Assembly (NCBI RefSeq): GCF_013184805.1
Contig: NZ_JAATNG010000001.1
Coordinates: forward strand, 806,001-870,000
Reading direction: 5' to 3'
Length of the DNA stretch: 64,000 nt
Source: Pseudoruegeria sp. HB172150
Lineage (GTDB): Bacteria > Pseudomonadota > Alphaproteobacteria > Rhodobacterales > Rhodobacteraceae
The notes under the pieces were generated by a model. The model saw only the letters and a program-made list of their open reading frames with translations. It searched no databases and was not told the DNA's origin. The stretch's first letter is position 1. Each line of letters begins with the position of its first letter. A program made the translations under genes and the position numbers. Below, piece by piece: positions 9,462-17,711 of the stretch.

Positions 9462-11046
9462 AGTGCTGGCAGCCGTGGCAGCGGTTATGTGGATCGCCTC
9501 GGCCGGACCAGGTGCACCCGGTCCCGGGGACCGCCGGACAACCGCCGTCGAAGCCGGGGGAAGCGCAAGCTTCCCCCTTTCGGCTGAATCCGGCGATTAT
9601 ATCGTTGGGCGGCTGGAAAGCCCGAACCACCCGTTCGACCTGGTGCTGGTGGATGCGGACGGCGCTGATGTGCGGCGCCTGCTGGAAGGAAACACTGGCG
9701 CGGGTCAGTTTCATTTCGTGGTGCCTGGGAGCGGCATGGCGCTGGAGGCCCGGAACGGCGGCAAGTCCGGCTTCGAGGTCGTTCTGGAGATCGAACGCCA
9801 GGTGCCGCTGGCGGCCCAGACCGGGATGCCTGAGACTTTCCTGAGCCCGAAGATCGCAGACCTGGCCGAACGGATCGCGGGCGGCGGCGATACCGGCGCC
9901 TTCTGGGAAGAACGCGCGGCTGAAGGCACACCGATGATCGAGCCGGCCGAGCGTGAGGGGCATGTGATCGCCACGTTCCTCTGGCGCGGGGCCACGCAAA
10001 ACGTACGGCTTTGGGGCGGTCCGGCGGCGGATCACACCTGGATGGAGAGGCTGGGAGACAGCGATGTCTGGTATGCAAGCTTCGTGGTTCCCGACAGTGC
10101 CCGCCTGACCTACGGCTTCGCGCCCGACGTGCCGCAGTTCGACGGAACCGAACGGGAGAACCGTGTGGCGCTGCTGGCCACGCTGCAGGCGGATCCCCTG
10201 AACCTGTCGCCCGTCTATCTGGACGCACCCGACCGCTGGGCGCAGCGCTCGCAGATGGTCCTGGCCAAAGCGCCGGAGCAGCCGGGAATGGACGGGCCAC
10301 TGCCGGAGGCGCGCGGGACTGTCGAACCTATCGCGTACACCTCCCAACGGCTTGGCAATATCCGAACAGTCGATATCTATACGCCGGCCGGGTTCGATCC
10401 GGCGGCGACGGATACCGTGTTGCTGTTCCTTTTCGACGGGCCCGCCTATCAGACGGACCGCGCGCCGGTGCCCGAGATCCTCGACCGCCTGATCGCGGAT
10501 GGCAGTCTGCCGCCGGTCGTCGCAGTCCTGATCGATCCGATGGACAACCGCCTGCGCGGTGCGGAACTGCCATGCAATCCGGATTTCGCAGACGCGATGG
10601 CGGAAGAGCTACTGCCGCTGGTGGAAGTGCGCCTGGGCCTGACGGCGGATCCGGCGCGGACGGTAGTTTCAGGGTCCTCCTATGGCGGTCTCGCCTCTGC
10701 CTGGATCGTCCACCGCCGGCCGGAAAGCTTCGGCAGCGGGATCGTTCTGTCAGGGTCTTTCTGGTGGGCGCCGGACGGCTACGACCGGCAGGGTACGCCG
10801 TACATGTCGTCGCTGTGGATGAAGGACGCACCGGAGGACGTGCGGCTGTGGCTGTCGGCGGGTATCTACGAGACCGGCCGGGCGCCAGGTGAAGTGTCGA
10901 TACTGGAGACGTCCCGGCATTTGCGGGATGTTATGCGAATGCGCAGCGTGGACGTGACCTATCGGGAATATGTCGGCGGCCACGATTATCTCGTCTGGCG
11001 CGGTGCGCTTGCCGAAGCCCTTCTGGGTCTTTTCGGCAGTAGCTAG
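9451..11046 (+). CDS. Exported enterochelin-esterase-like (Fes family) hydrolase
   Basis: The start at 9451 lies within the end of the receptor gene. It is preferred over the upstream TTG at 9415 because the product then begins with a compact signal peptide (MTGRVLAAVAAVMWIASAG). An N-terminal Fes-like beta-sandwich (ATFLWRGATQNVRLWGG, then WYASFVVPDSARLTYGF) precedes an esterase-D alpha/beta-hydrolase domain. The nucleophile elbow G-S-S-Y-G occupies residues 408-412, with Ser410 as nucleophile, and HDYLVWR near the C-terminus contains the likely catalytic histidine. It probably releases iron by hydrolysing an ester-type siderophore. A signal peptide implies the periplasm rather than the cytoplasm used by classical Fes. 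Substrate is inferred from the operon. Confidence 0.85.
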   Translation: MTGRVLAAVAAVMWIASAGPGAPGPGDRRTTAVEAGGSASFPLSAESGDYIVGRLESPNHPFDLVLVDADGADVRRLLEGNTGAGQFHFVVPGSGMALEARNGGKSGFEVVLEIERQVPLAAQTGMPETFLSPKIADLAERIAGGGDTGAFWEERAAEGTPMIEPAEREGHVIATFLWRGATQNVRLWGGPAADHTWMERLGDSDVWYASFVVPDSARLTYGFAPDVPQFDGTERENRVALLATLQADPLNLSPVYLDAPDRWAQRSQMVLAKAPEQPGMDGPLPEARGTVEPIAYTSQRLGNIRTVDIYTPAGFDPAATDTVLLFLFDGPAYQTDRAPVPEILDRLIADGSLPPVVAVLIDPMDNRLRGAELPCNPDFADAMAEELLPLVEVRLGLTADPARTVVSGSSYGGLASAWIVHRRPESFGSGIVLSGSFWWAPDGYDRQGTPYMSSLWMKDAPEDVRLWLSAGIYETGRAPGEVSILETSRHLRDVMRMRSVDVTYREYVGGHDYLVWRGALAEALLGLFGSS

Positions 11047-11435
11047 GTAGTAGTTACGCTTTTTCGCCGTGGCACGTTTGGTACTCGTTGCGCTCGATAC
11101 ATGGGACGAGGCGCGGCGACGACTCCCTGCTTTTTTGTTCTGCTGACGTGCATTGCAGTTCGGTCCCAAGAGCATCGACATCCGTCGACGGATTGTCTCA
11201 TTTTCCAATCATCCAAAGCCGCTTACCGTTTGGTTGATGAATGGTTGGATTGGCCCTTGTTCGGAGAAAGTTATACAAATTGCCCATAATAGGAGCATTT
11301 TTATATTATTTTCACTGCGGCTAGCGTTTAGGTTCTGCAACCTAATAGCCGTGGTTGTAAAATTGGTGAAAACTGGTTGTGCCCATTCAGGGCAACTGCT
11401 AACCGTCGAACTCAAGGCAGTACGATAGGCTCTCT
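11047..11435. other. Intergenic region upstream of the amidase gene
   Basis: This 389-bp stretch is more AT-rich than its surroundings and holds no convincing gene. Short open frames across it lack ribosome sites and recognisable composition. It should contain the promoter of the amidase/AbrB unit and the direct TGGTTG repeats at 11231-11247. Confidence 0.6.
11231..11247 (+). promoter_or_regulatory. Direct TGGTTG repeats, candidate GntR operator
   Basis: TGGTTG occurs at 11231-11236 and again at 11242-11247, 11 bp apart (one helical turn), about 190 bp before the amidase start. The same hexamer or its complement CAACCA recurs at 14727-14745, 14887-14903, 17339-17385 and 17610-17624, all in promoter regions of this catabolic island. 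Binding by one of the two island GntR proteins is inferred. Confidence 0.45.
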
Positions 11436-12881
11436 ATGCAAAGCGCAGACTATGACAGATGCGACGCGACCGCGCTGGCGGAGCTAGTGGCGTCGGGAGC
11501 GGCAAGCGCAGCGGAGCTTGCAGCGGAAGCAAATGCACGCATAGACGCATTGAATCCTGCGATGAATTTTCTGGTGCATCGGTTTGAATGCGACGTGCCG
11601 GCCTCGCCAACTGGCCCGTTTGCCGGCGTCCCGCTTTTAATCAAGGACACCGCAATGGCTGTGGCGGGAGAGAAGCTGACCTCGGGCTCACAGTTTCACG
11701 CCGACGTCATTAGTGGTTCCGACGGCACCTTGGCGAAGCGGTACCGTGAGGCAGGGTTTGTTTTTCTTGGCCGGACCAATGTGCCGGAACTGGCTTTGAG
11801 CTTTACGACCGAAGGCGACTTTCACGGCATTGCCAGGAATCCGTGGGATCCAGAGCGAACACCGGGTGGATCAACCGGCGGCGGCGCTGCGGCGGTTGCG
11901 GCCGGCGTCGTGCCCATCGCGCAGGGGTCGGACGGGGCCGGGTCTATTCGGGTTCCGGCAGCGCATTGCGGTGTTTTCGGACTGAAGCCATCACGGATCC
12001 GAAACCCTTCCGGTCCTGCAATGGGCGTCGGCAATGCCGGAATGGGGACACCACATGCGGTTACCAGGTCAGTCCGGGACTGCGCGCGGTTACTGGATGC
12101 GACGAGCGGTCCCGACATCGGTGATGCCTATGCCGTTCCACCTCCGGCCCGACCCTATGCAGATGAAATCGAGCGCGAGCCCGGTCAGTTGCGGATCGGA
12201 CTGGTTTTGGAAGCGCCGGATGGAGCCGAATACGATGATGATTGCCGTGTGGCTGCGACAGCGGCGGCACGGCTTTGTGAAGATCTTGGCCACGCCGTCG
12301 AGTTAATCGAGCCGGAATTAGATCACTCCGGGCTGAAATGGGCGTGGCGAACGATCGCGGCGACATCGGCGGCGCGGGGCATCGACAAAGCGGCAGCTGC
12401 GCGTGGTATCGACGATCCTTTGTCCCAGTTGGAACCAGTGACGGCTGAGTGGATACGGCTGGGTCGCAGCGTTTCCGGCATTGACTATCTCGGAGCGGTT
12501 CAGGTGCTGGAAGCATCGAGCCGAACAATGGGTCGGTTTTTCGAGCGTTGCGACATCTTTCTGTCGCCGACGACCGCACAGGTCGCGCCAAGACTGGGAT
12601 TTCTGCGTGATGATTCAGTCGGGTTCGAGCAGAGCTACAACCGTTTCTGGAACCATGCGCCACATGCACCCGCCTTCAACGCGTCCGGATGTCCGGCGAT
12701 GAGTGTGCCGCTCCATTGGACAGAGGGCGGGTTACCCGTAGGCGTGCAATTCGGTGCGGCTTTCGGGAACGAGGGTCTGCTTGTTTCGCTTGCAGCGCAG
12801 CTGGAACGGGCAAAGCCCTGGTTTCACCGGCGCCCCGATCTGAAGTGGATGGCGACGCCGGTTGCGGAAGCCACTTCGTGA
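11436..12881 (+). CDS. Amidase-signature family hydrolase
   Basis: The 481-residue protein has the complete Ser-cisSer-Lys triad of the amidase signature family: K70 in LLIKD, S146 in PGGSTGGG and S170 in GSDGAGSIRVPA. The family hydrolyses carboxylic amides in the cytoplasm. No signal peptide is present. Its neighbours (monooxygenase, NicX-like dioxygenase, NicF-like amidohydrolase) suggest that it removes formyl or amino groups from ring-cleavage products such as N-formylmaleamate or maleamate, but the sequence alone does not show the substrate. The ribosome site is weak. Its TGA stop overlaps the GTG start of the AbrB-type gene, so the two are translationally coupled. Confidence 0.85.
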   Translation: MQSADYDRCDATALAELVASGAASAAELAAEANARIDALNPAMNFLVHRFECDVPASPTGPFAGVPLLIKDTAMAVAGEKLTSGSQFHADVISGSDGTLAKRYREAGFVFLGRTNVPELALSFTTEGDFHGIARNPWDPERTPGGSTGGGAAAVAAGVVPIAQGSDGAGSIRVPAAHCGVFGLKPSRIRNPSGPAMGVGNAGMGTPHAVTRSVRDCARLLDATSGPDIGDAYAVPPPARPYADEIEREPGQLRIGLVLEAPDGAEYDDDCRVAATAAARLCEDLGHAVELIEPELDHSGLKWAWRTIAATSAARGIDKAAAARGIDDPLSQLEPVTAEWIRLGRSVSGIDYLGAVQVLEASSRTMGRFFERCDIFLSPTTAQVAPRLGFLRDDSVGFEQSYNRFWNHAPHAPAFNASGCPAMSVPLHWTEGGLPVGVQFGAAFGNEGLLVSLAAQLERAKPWFHRRPDLKWMATPVAEATS

Positions 12882-13951
12882 GATTTACTCTTTCGAACAT
12901 TGGAACCTGGCATTCGCCGATTCAATGGGCTGGCCTGATCCTGTCCGGGATGGCCTTGTCCGCGCTGCTAAACTTCGCCAATTTTCCGGCCGCGTTACTG
13001 TTGGGTCCAGTTATCGCATCGACGATATTTGGCATTCGCGGAGCGAGCGTGCGGATGCCTGTCATCCTACACCGGATGGCGCAGGGCATCGCCGGGTGCT
13101 TGATTGCGCGGTATATGAGTCCCGAGATCATGGCAGGGATACTAGAGCACTGGGCAGCGGTAACGGCTTTTGTCGCTTTGACATTTCTGATTTCCTGCTT
13201 GGTCGGCTGGACACTTGGCAGGCTGGCTCACTTCGATGAAGAGGTGACGATCTGGGGTTTTTTGCCAGGTATGGCAGGCACGATGATCGCGATGGCGCAC
13301 GAGCGTGGACTCGATAGCAGGATCGTGGCGTTCATCCAGATCCTGCGTGTGGTTGCGGTGATTCTGGGGGTCAGCATGCTGTCGCGAGTTATCTCGGCCG
13401 ATGCGCCGGCGGCGCTGGGCGACAGCGGGCCGGTGACGACCATTGGTCTGATCTTGACGCCGGTGTTTTGCCTGATTGCGGTGCTGTCGGGGCGATATCT
13501 TACATTTATCCCTGCGGGCGCAACGCTGGTGCCACTACTGCTCGCCAGTGTTCTGCATTTTGCAGGATTGCCAGCGCCGGCATTGCCGGCATGGCTTCTG
13601 CCGTTCAGCTACCTGATCCTTGGCTGCCAGGTCGGGTTGCGGTTTACCCCGTCTATGGTGCGCAGCATCGCGCAGTCATTCTTCCTTATTCTCGGTGGCA
13701 TTGTGGCGTTGTTGTTCATGTGCGGCTTGTCTGGCGCATTGCTGGCCGAGATTGTGGGCGAGAGTCTCATTACCGGCATCCTGGCAACCGTTCCCGGAAG
13801 CGTCGAAACCGTCGCCCTGATCGCAGTGAATACCCATGCCAACCTGAGTTTCGTCATGACGCTGCAGGTGGTGAGGCTGTTTGCAGTGGTGTTGGCTGGG
13901 CCGTGGATCGCCAAATGGATGACCGCGCACCTGACCGGTGCACGAGCCTGA
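12878..13951 (+). CDS. AbrB-family integral membrane protein
   Basis: The frame extends far upstream, but the sensible start is GTG at 12878, which forms a GTGA overlap with the amidase stop and yields 357 residues. The product is almost wholly hydrophobic, with about ten membrane segments arranged as two similar halves: LPGMAGTMIAMAHERGLDSRIVAF in the first and ATVPGSVETVALIAVNTHANLSFVM in the second. This is the pattern of the duplicated AbrB membrane family (often mislabelled ammonia monooxygenase). The function of the family is not settled. A transport role for a substrate or intermediate of the island is plausible. It ends one base before the convergent GntR gene's stop. Confidence 0.8.
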   Translation: MRFTLSNIGTWHSPIQWAGLILSGMALSALLNFANFPAALLLGPVIASTIFGIRGASVRMPVILHRMAQGIAGCLIARYMSPEIMAGILEHWAAVTAFVALTFLISCLVGWTLGRLAHFDEEVTIWGFLPGMAGTMIAMAHERGLDSRIVAFIQILRVVAVILGVSMLSRVISADAPAALGDSGPVTTIGLILTPVFCLIAVLSGRYLTFIPAGATLVPLLLASVLHFAGLPAPALPAWLLPFSYLILGCQVGLRFTPSMVRSIAQSFFLILGGIVALLFMCGLSGALLAEIVGESLITGILATVPGSVETVALIAVNTHANLSFVMTLQVVRLFAVVLAGPWIAKWMTAHLTGARA

Positions 13952-13952
13952 C

Positions 13953-14618
13953 CTAGTCCATATCGTACAGCGACTGGCGATAGATAGCGCCAAGCGTCTG
14001 CGTCATTGCTTCGCTCGCCTTGTCCGGCGCGCGGGAGGCAATGGCATCGACGATTGCGCGTTGCTGTTCGCGACGACTGCCTTCGTCGCCGCCGGAAACC
14101 GAGCCCAGTCGCGCATCGCATTCGATCCGGCGCAGCAGGCTATAGATTTCAGCCGCCAAAGCGTTTCCGGTCGCCTGCGCAATCAGTCGGTGTATGTCGG
14201 CGGCATCGCCAGAGCCGGGTTTTTCAAGCTCTTTCTGCATGGCGGCGATATCGCTGGGCGTGGCACGCATAGCGGCCAGCTTTGCAAAAACGGGTTCGAT
14301 CATGCGCCGCAGTTCGGCGACCTCGACCGGACTGGTCATGTTGACCAGGTCCTCCTGGCGCGCCTTGGTGCGGCGCCCCGGAGAGCGGGGCCGGGCGTCG
14401 GGTATCTCATCGCGCTCCCGCAAAGCCTGAAGCGCCCGACGAAGTGTGTGGCGCTTGACGTCAAGTCGGTCCGCTAAAATGCGCTCAGCTGGAAGCGCAC
14501 CGTCACTCGCGTACACTTCGAGTATCTTCTCGGCAAGATTTGCCAAGTCGCTGGGCAGCGCAGCTGCGATAGGGGCCGCGGTGGCCTCATCGCTGGTAAG
14601 CTGTGGCTGGCTGTTCAT
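13953..14618 (-). CDS. GntR/FCD-family transcriptional regulator 1
   Basis: The start at 14618 has GGGAGG upstream and gives 221 residues. An N-terminal winged helix (GALPAERILADRLDVKRHTLRRALQAL near residues 40-66) is followed by an alpha-helical FCD effector domain, as in FadR-type regulators. It is divergent from the SnoaL-like gene. The intergenic region contains two CAACCA/TGGTTG inverted repeats (14727-14745, 14887-14903) that are the natural candidates for its operator. It probably represses the catabolic genes until an organic acid or heterocycle binds; the effector is unknown. Confidence 0.85.
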   Translation of the reverse strand: MNSQPQLTSDEATAAPIAAALPSDLANLAEKILEVYASDGALPAERILADRLDVKRHTLRRALQALRERDEIPDARPRSPGRRTKARQEDLVNMTSPVEVAELRRMIEPVFAKLAAMRATPSDIAAMQKELEKPGSGDAADIHRLIAQATGNALAAEIYSLLRRIECDARLGSVSGGDEGSRREQQRAIVDAIASRAPDKASEAMTQTLGAIYRQSLYDMD

Positions 14619-14726
14619 CGAACCTCCCGAACACCGTTTCCTTCTCCGCCCGACCATCGCAGACGGCCCCAGTCTCACGGCCTCCTCCTGACCGTGGTCC
14701 CAAGTAGCACTTGAACGAGTTCACTT

Positions 14727-14745
14727 CAACCATATGGATTGGTTG
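14727..14745. promoter_or_regulatory. Inverted repeat CAACCA-n7-TGGTTG, candidate GntR operator
   Basis: CAACCA at 14727-14732 and TGGTTG at 14740-14745 are perfect inverted arms separated by 7 bp, 109 bp upstream of the GntR1 start. The site fits a dimeric winged-helix regulator. Confidence 0.5.
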
Positions 14746-14886
14746 GAGCGCCAACGTCATGCAACCGTGTCGGAATCGCTGCATCAACCGCTTGCATTGC
14801 GGTGCAGCACCGATGTGACGACTAGATGCATACGCCGCAGCCACACGCCGATTTTTCCAGTCGTTTGTGAGGAGTTTGTTGACCTA

Positions 14887-14903
14887 CAACCAAATTATTG
14901 GTT
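14887..14903. promoter_or_regulatory. Inverted repeat AACCAA-n4-TTGGTT, candidate GntR operator
   Basis: AACCAA (14888-14893) and TTGGTT (14898-14903) are inverted with a 4-bp spacer, 46 bp before the start of the SnoaL-like gene. A repressor bound here would overlap the promoter or early transcript of that gene. Confidence 0.5.
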
Positions 14904-14949
14904 AACTATGGTCAAAGATCTCGGTTGAAAATTGGTCGACGGAAGGACA

Positions 14950-15354
14950 ATGCGGAAAGAGCGCCTGGAGGCAGCGGCCAAGTACTACGCGGCCTACAAT
15001 GCCGGTTCGGTCGATGCCGTGATTGACTGCTATTCGGATGACGCCACTCACGAAGAAGTCGCCTTCGCCAAAACGCGATGCGGTCGGGAAGCGCTGCGCG
15101 AGGGTGTGGAACGGTTTCTGGCACTGTTTGCCGATCTGGAATTTGAGCTGCGGAGAACCGTGGTCTCCGGCGATAGCATCATGTGCGACTATCGTATGAC
15201 CGGAACAGTTACCAAGGACCTCGGTCCGATGAAGCTTGCGGGAGAGAGTATCGTGCTGAGCGGATCGCATCTGCTTGAGTTCGATGGCATTCGGATCAGC
15301 AAATGCCGCGACTACTGGGATCCAGAGGAATTGGCATCGCAGGCGGTCGGATGA
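14950..15354 (+). CDS. SnoaL-like / NTF2-fold protein
   Basis: ATG at 14950 follows GGAAGGA; the in-frame TTG at 14932 is less likely. The 134-residue product has the small alpha+beta cone pattern of SnoaL/NTF2-like proteins: an opening helix KYYAAYNAGSVDAVIDCYSDDATHE, then paired beta strands ending in CRDYWDPEELASQA. Such proteins act as small isomerases, hydrolases or binding subunits. No specific catalytic set can be named. It starts the unit that continues with the NicF-like amidohydrolase 43 bp downstream, so a role on a ring-cleavage or deamination intermediate is inferred. Confidence 0.75.
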   Translation: MRKERLEAAAKYYAAYNAGSVDAVIDCYSDDATHEEVAFAKTRCGREALREGVERFLALFADLEFELRRTVVSGDSIMCDYRMTGTVTKDLGPMKLAGESIVLSGSHLLEFDGIRISKCRDYWDPEELASQAVG

Positions 15355-15397
15355 TCGTATGCGCCGCATAATCACACGCAACAGGGAAAGGTAAGAC

Positions 15398-16081
15398 ATG
15401 GCGGTCTGGGAAGAATTTTTGAGCGAGGATGACAAGAAGGTTCTCGAGATACGCAAGCCGCGCGAGCTTAACGGGCCCGGCTCCCGGCAGGCTTTGCTTG
15501 TAATCGATATGCAGATGACCGCGATCGGCTATGACAAACCGATCTGGGAGCAGCTGGACGAATATTCCGGCGCCTGCGGGCCGCATGCCTGGAAATCGAT
15601 TCCGTATCAACAGAAGATGATCGGTGCCGCCCGCGAGGTGGGGATGCCGGTGATCTACTCAAAACATGTCTTCCACCCCTACATGGGGCTGCCGCGTGCC
15701 GCTCCCGGCGACAACTTCTCGTCGCTCAGCCACAAGTCGGAAATCCCTGATGAACTGGTGATGCAGGAAGGCGATATCCTGATCGAGAAACAGACTCCAA
15801 GCTGCTTTGCCTACACGAACCTGCCTCTGATCCTGAAACATTACGAAATCGACGGGCTGCTCGTGATGGGCAACTCAACTTCGGGCTGTGTGCGGGCGAC
15901 GGTGGTCGATGGGCGCGCGGCCGGCTATGCGGTTTCGGTGATCGAGGAATGTGTGTTCGACCGGATCGAACTGTCGCACGCTGCCGCATTGTTCGACATG
16001 CAGTTCAAATATTGCGACGTGATTTCCGCCGACGAGGCTTTGGCCATTATCGACGGAACGGCAGAAGAAATCGCTGCTTAA
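15398..16081 (+). CDS. Isochorismatase-family amidohydrolase, NicF-like
   Basis: The 227-residue protein has the cysteine-hydrolase triad of the isochorismatase superfamily: D37 in LLVIDMQ, K131 in LIEKQ and C164 in STSGCVRAT. The block from STSGC through EECVFDR, LFDMQFKY and DVIS resembles the maleamate amidohydrolase NicF as I recall it. With the NicX-like dioxygenase in the same island, deamidation of maleamate to maleate and ammonia is the best guess; other N-carbamoyl or amide substrates are possible. A GGGAAAGG ribosome site precedes the start. The stop codon overlaps the convergent flavin reductase stop, and a transcription terminator follows inside that gene. Confidence 0.82.
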   Translation: MAVWEEFLSEDDKKVLEIRKPRELNGPGSRQALLVIDMQMTAIGYDKPIWEQLDEYSGACGPHAWKSIPYQQKMIGAAREVGMPVIYSKHVFHPYMGLPRAAPGDNFSSLSHKSEIPDELVMQEGDILIEKQTPSCFAYTNLPLILKHYEIDGLLVMGNSTSGCVRATVVDGRAAGYAVSVIEECVFDRIELSHAAALFDMQFKYCDVISADEALAIIDGTAEEIAA

Positions 16082-16620
16082 AGAGGCAGCGGATCAAAAC
16101 GACCAAAAGCGCCCTCGCTGTAAATAAGCCCCTGCTTTTGCGGGGGCTTTCTCGATTCAGGTCGATCCATAAGGGCGGCAACGCGACCGAAAAGAACTGC
16201 ATGGGTCGGCGAGTCGATCTCTCGGTCGAGGTAGCAGTCGAAACTGGCAACAGCGCTAGTCAGTACGGGCGCTCCGGTTCGAAGTATGCTCCAGTCGCTC
16301 GGTTCAAAGCGAGCGTCGCCGGCGACACCGCGCTGGCCGGCGAAAAGGCTGGCAAGTTCAGCGTGTTCAGCTCCAAGATAATTGACGCTGAACCTCCCGT
16401 TGGCTCGGATCGGCTCCAGCACGGCGCTTTGGCAATAAATACAGATGAGCAGGGATGGCGGCCGGTCAGACAGGGAACAGACCGCGGTGACCGTCACGCC
16501 GGCACGGCGACCGATATTGCCGGTGGCTACGATTGCAACCGCACTGGCAGGGCGCCGCATGGCTCGGCGGAAATCCATTGAAGAGACATCAGCGGTAGCT
16601 GGAGCTGCGGTAGCACTCAT
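16078..16620 (-). CDS. Flavin reductase of a two-component monooxygenase (HpaC-like)
   Basis: The 180-residue protein matches the flavin reductase-like split-barrel family: RRPASAVAIVATGN near the N-terminus, GVTVTAVCSLSDRPPSLLICI, RFSVNYLG, and the closing LIYSEGAFGRF. It should use NAD(P)H to reduce free FMN/FAD for the HpaB-type oxygenase at 17712-19199. Its ATG overlaps the stop of GntR2 (ATGA), so it is co-transcribed with the regulator and divergent from its oxygenase. The 3' end overlaps the isochorismatase-like gene by 4 bp tail to tail. Codons for residues near 155-165 also form a hairpin used on the other strand. Confidence 0.88.
   Translation of the reverse strand: MSATAAPATADVSSMDFRRAMRRPASAVAIVATGNIGRRAGVTVTAVCSLSDRPPSLLICIYCQSAVLEPIRANGRFSVNYLGAEHAELASLFAGQRGVAGDARFEPSDWSILRTGAPVLTSAVASFDCYLDREIDSPTHAVLFGRVAALMDRPESRKPPQKQGLIYSEGAFGRFDPLPL
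16127..16150 (+). terminator. Rho-independent terminator embedded in the antisense gene
   Basis: AGCCCCTGC (16127-16135), a TTTT loop and GCGGGGGCT (16140-16148) form a 9-bp stem with one G-U pair, followed by TTT. It lies 46 bp after the isochorismatase-like stop on the plus strand. The same bases encode part of the flavin reductase on the minus strand, so the element serves both as coding sequence and as a terminator. Confidence 0.65.
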
Positions 16621-17267
16621 GCGTCCTCCTCCGGGGCGAGCCCCTTGGACCAGACTGTTATCGCGCGTAGGTGGCGCGCCATTTCACGTTCCGCGGCCGC
16701 GCCGCGACGGTCGAGCAAGGCGGTCACGATCGCATCGTGGTGGCGATAGCCGGTTTCGCGTGTCAGCGGCGGATGTCGCAGACGAAAACTGCTATCCCGG
16801 GCTATGTCGGTGATGCGATCAATAAGGTAGGAAGCCAGCCTGTTATGACTGGCCACCCCGATGGCGCTATGGAACTCGGCGTCAAGTTCCTTGTCGAACC
16901 TTTCCGGATTTGACTGTGCATGCAAATCGGCGATGCGCCGAAGTTCCTGCGGTGTACCATACATAGCAGCGAGGCGTGCGATCTGTGGCTCAAACGAAAG
17001 GCGCGTTTCCCAGAGATCGGGGGGGTTCGTGTTTTGGATGACGTGCTCATGCCGCCAGAGCCGCTGCCGTGAACGATCCGAGGGCGGTACCGTGCCCTCG
17101 TCACGAAGTGTGCGGATCGCCTGGCGCACGACATATCGGTTGACGCCATATTCTTCTGATAGGTACCGCTCCGGAGGAAGAGACCCCTCCTTCGTGACCA
17201 GCTTGCGGAGCTCCACCACGACGTGGTCGCGCTGGTTTTGGTCGTTGATTGTCCGCTGTTCGGTCAT
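16617..17267 (-). CDS. GntR-family transcriptional regulator 2
   Basis: The 216-residue product opens with a GntR winged helix (GSLPPERYLSEEYGVNRYVVRQAIRTLRDEGTV near 28-60) followed by a helical FCD-like domain with conserved histidines (FHSAIGVASHNRL, RHHDAIVTALLDRR). A start at 17267 has AAAGGG upstream. It is translated with the flavin reductase through an ATGA overlap and is divergent from the HpaB-type oxygenase. The intergenic region has several CAACCA/TGGTTG elements. It likely controls the oxygenase operon and its own reductase gene; the inducer is unknown. Confidence 0.85.
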   Translation of the reverse strand: MTEQRTINDQNQRDHVVVELRKLVTKEGSLPPERYLSEEYGVNRYVVRQAIRTLRDEGTVPPSDRSRQRLWRHEHVIQNTNPPDLWETRLSFEPQIARLAAMYGTPQELRRIADLHAQSNPERFDKELDAEFHSAIGVASHNRLASYLIDRITDIARDSSFRLRHPPLTRETGYRHHDAIVTALLDRRGAAAEREMARHLRAITVWSKGLAPEEDA

Positions 17268-17338
17268 GGGTGCCCTTTCCTAAGCGGTTTTCGCACGTGT
17301 CCTGTTGGGTAAAGGCAACCACAATGGCCTGGGCGAAT

Positions 17339-17385
17339 CAACCAAACCGCAAAAACCAAGCCGGCCGGTGCTTGGATTGGTTGGA
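17339..17385. promoter_or_regulatory. CAACCAA / TTGGTTG cluster, candidate operator
   Basis: CAACCAA at 17339-17345, CCAAG (17356-17360) inverted against CTTGG (17371-17375), and TTGGTTGG at 17378-17385 lie in one 47-bp stretch, about 70-120 bp before the GntR2 start. Autoregulation by GntR2 is inferred. Confidence 0.45.
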
Positions 17386-17609
17386 AAACCTGCAGTACAG
17401 ATCAACGATTAGGCGGCCAGCCCGGCATTTGGTCGCTCGAGGTGCGCGTCACTCGCTCTGCCAATATCTCGCGACTCTTGGCTTCCTTAAAATTATCTGG
17501 TTTTGCTGAGGTATATTTGTGCATGTGAAGAAAATATGCACCCAAAACTGTTCAAAAATTCATCTGGTTCTGGGTCTGGCAGGTGACTCTCGTACATTCG
17601 GTTGATGCC

Positions 17610-17624
17610 TGGTTGACACAACCA
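17610..17624. promoter_or_regulatory. Inverted repeat TGGTTG-ACA-CAACCA, candidate operator
   Basis: This 15-bp site has perfect 6-bp arms, the best-formed member of the island motif, and lies 88 bp upstream of the oxygenase start. Further CAACCGAT (17631) and CAACCAAG (17643) elements follow. Confidence 0.55.
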
Positions 17625-17711
17625 AATGTCCAACCGATCCTTCAACCAAGCGAGCCGGTGCTGACCAAAGCTCGGTCGCATCAACCGAGTTCAGCAATAT
17701 CGAGGGATGAG

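Larger units (their letters stand above)
14619..14949. other. Divergent promoter region, GntR1 / SnoaL-like gene
   Basis: No gene is seen in these 331 bp. The region is AT-richer than the flanking genes and contains two inverted repeats built from CAACCA and TGGTTG, described separately. Confidence 0.6.
17268..17711. other. Divergent promoter region, GntR2 / HpaB-type oxygenase
   Basis: This 444-bp region holds no supported gene. It is the richest in CAACCA/TGGTTG elements in the window: around 17339-17385, at 17610-17624, and further single CAACC copies at 17631 and 17643, which suggests a large operator array for the island regulators. Confidence 0.6.

Noticed and set aside
9385-10347. Long minus-strand open frame opposite the esterase gene
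   Set aside because: It is antisense to a well-supported gene with catalytic motifs, has no family-like segments and no ribosome site; long antisense frames are expected in G+C-rich DNA.
11101-11428. Small open frames (62 and 91 codons) before the amidase gene
   Set aside because: No ribosome sites, no family features, and they cover the candidate operator; better read as promoter region.
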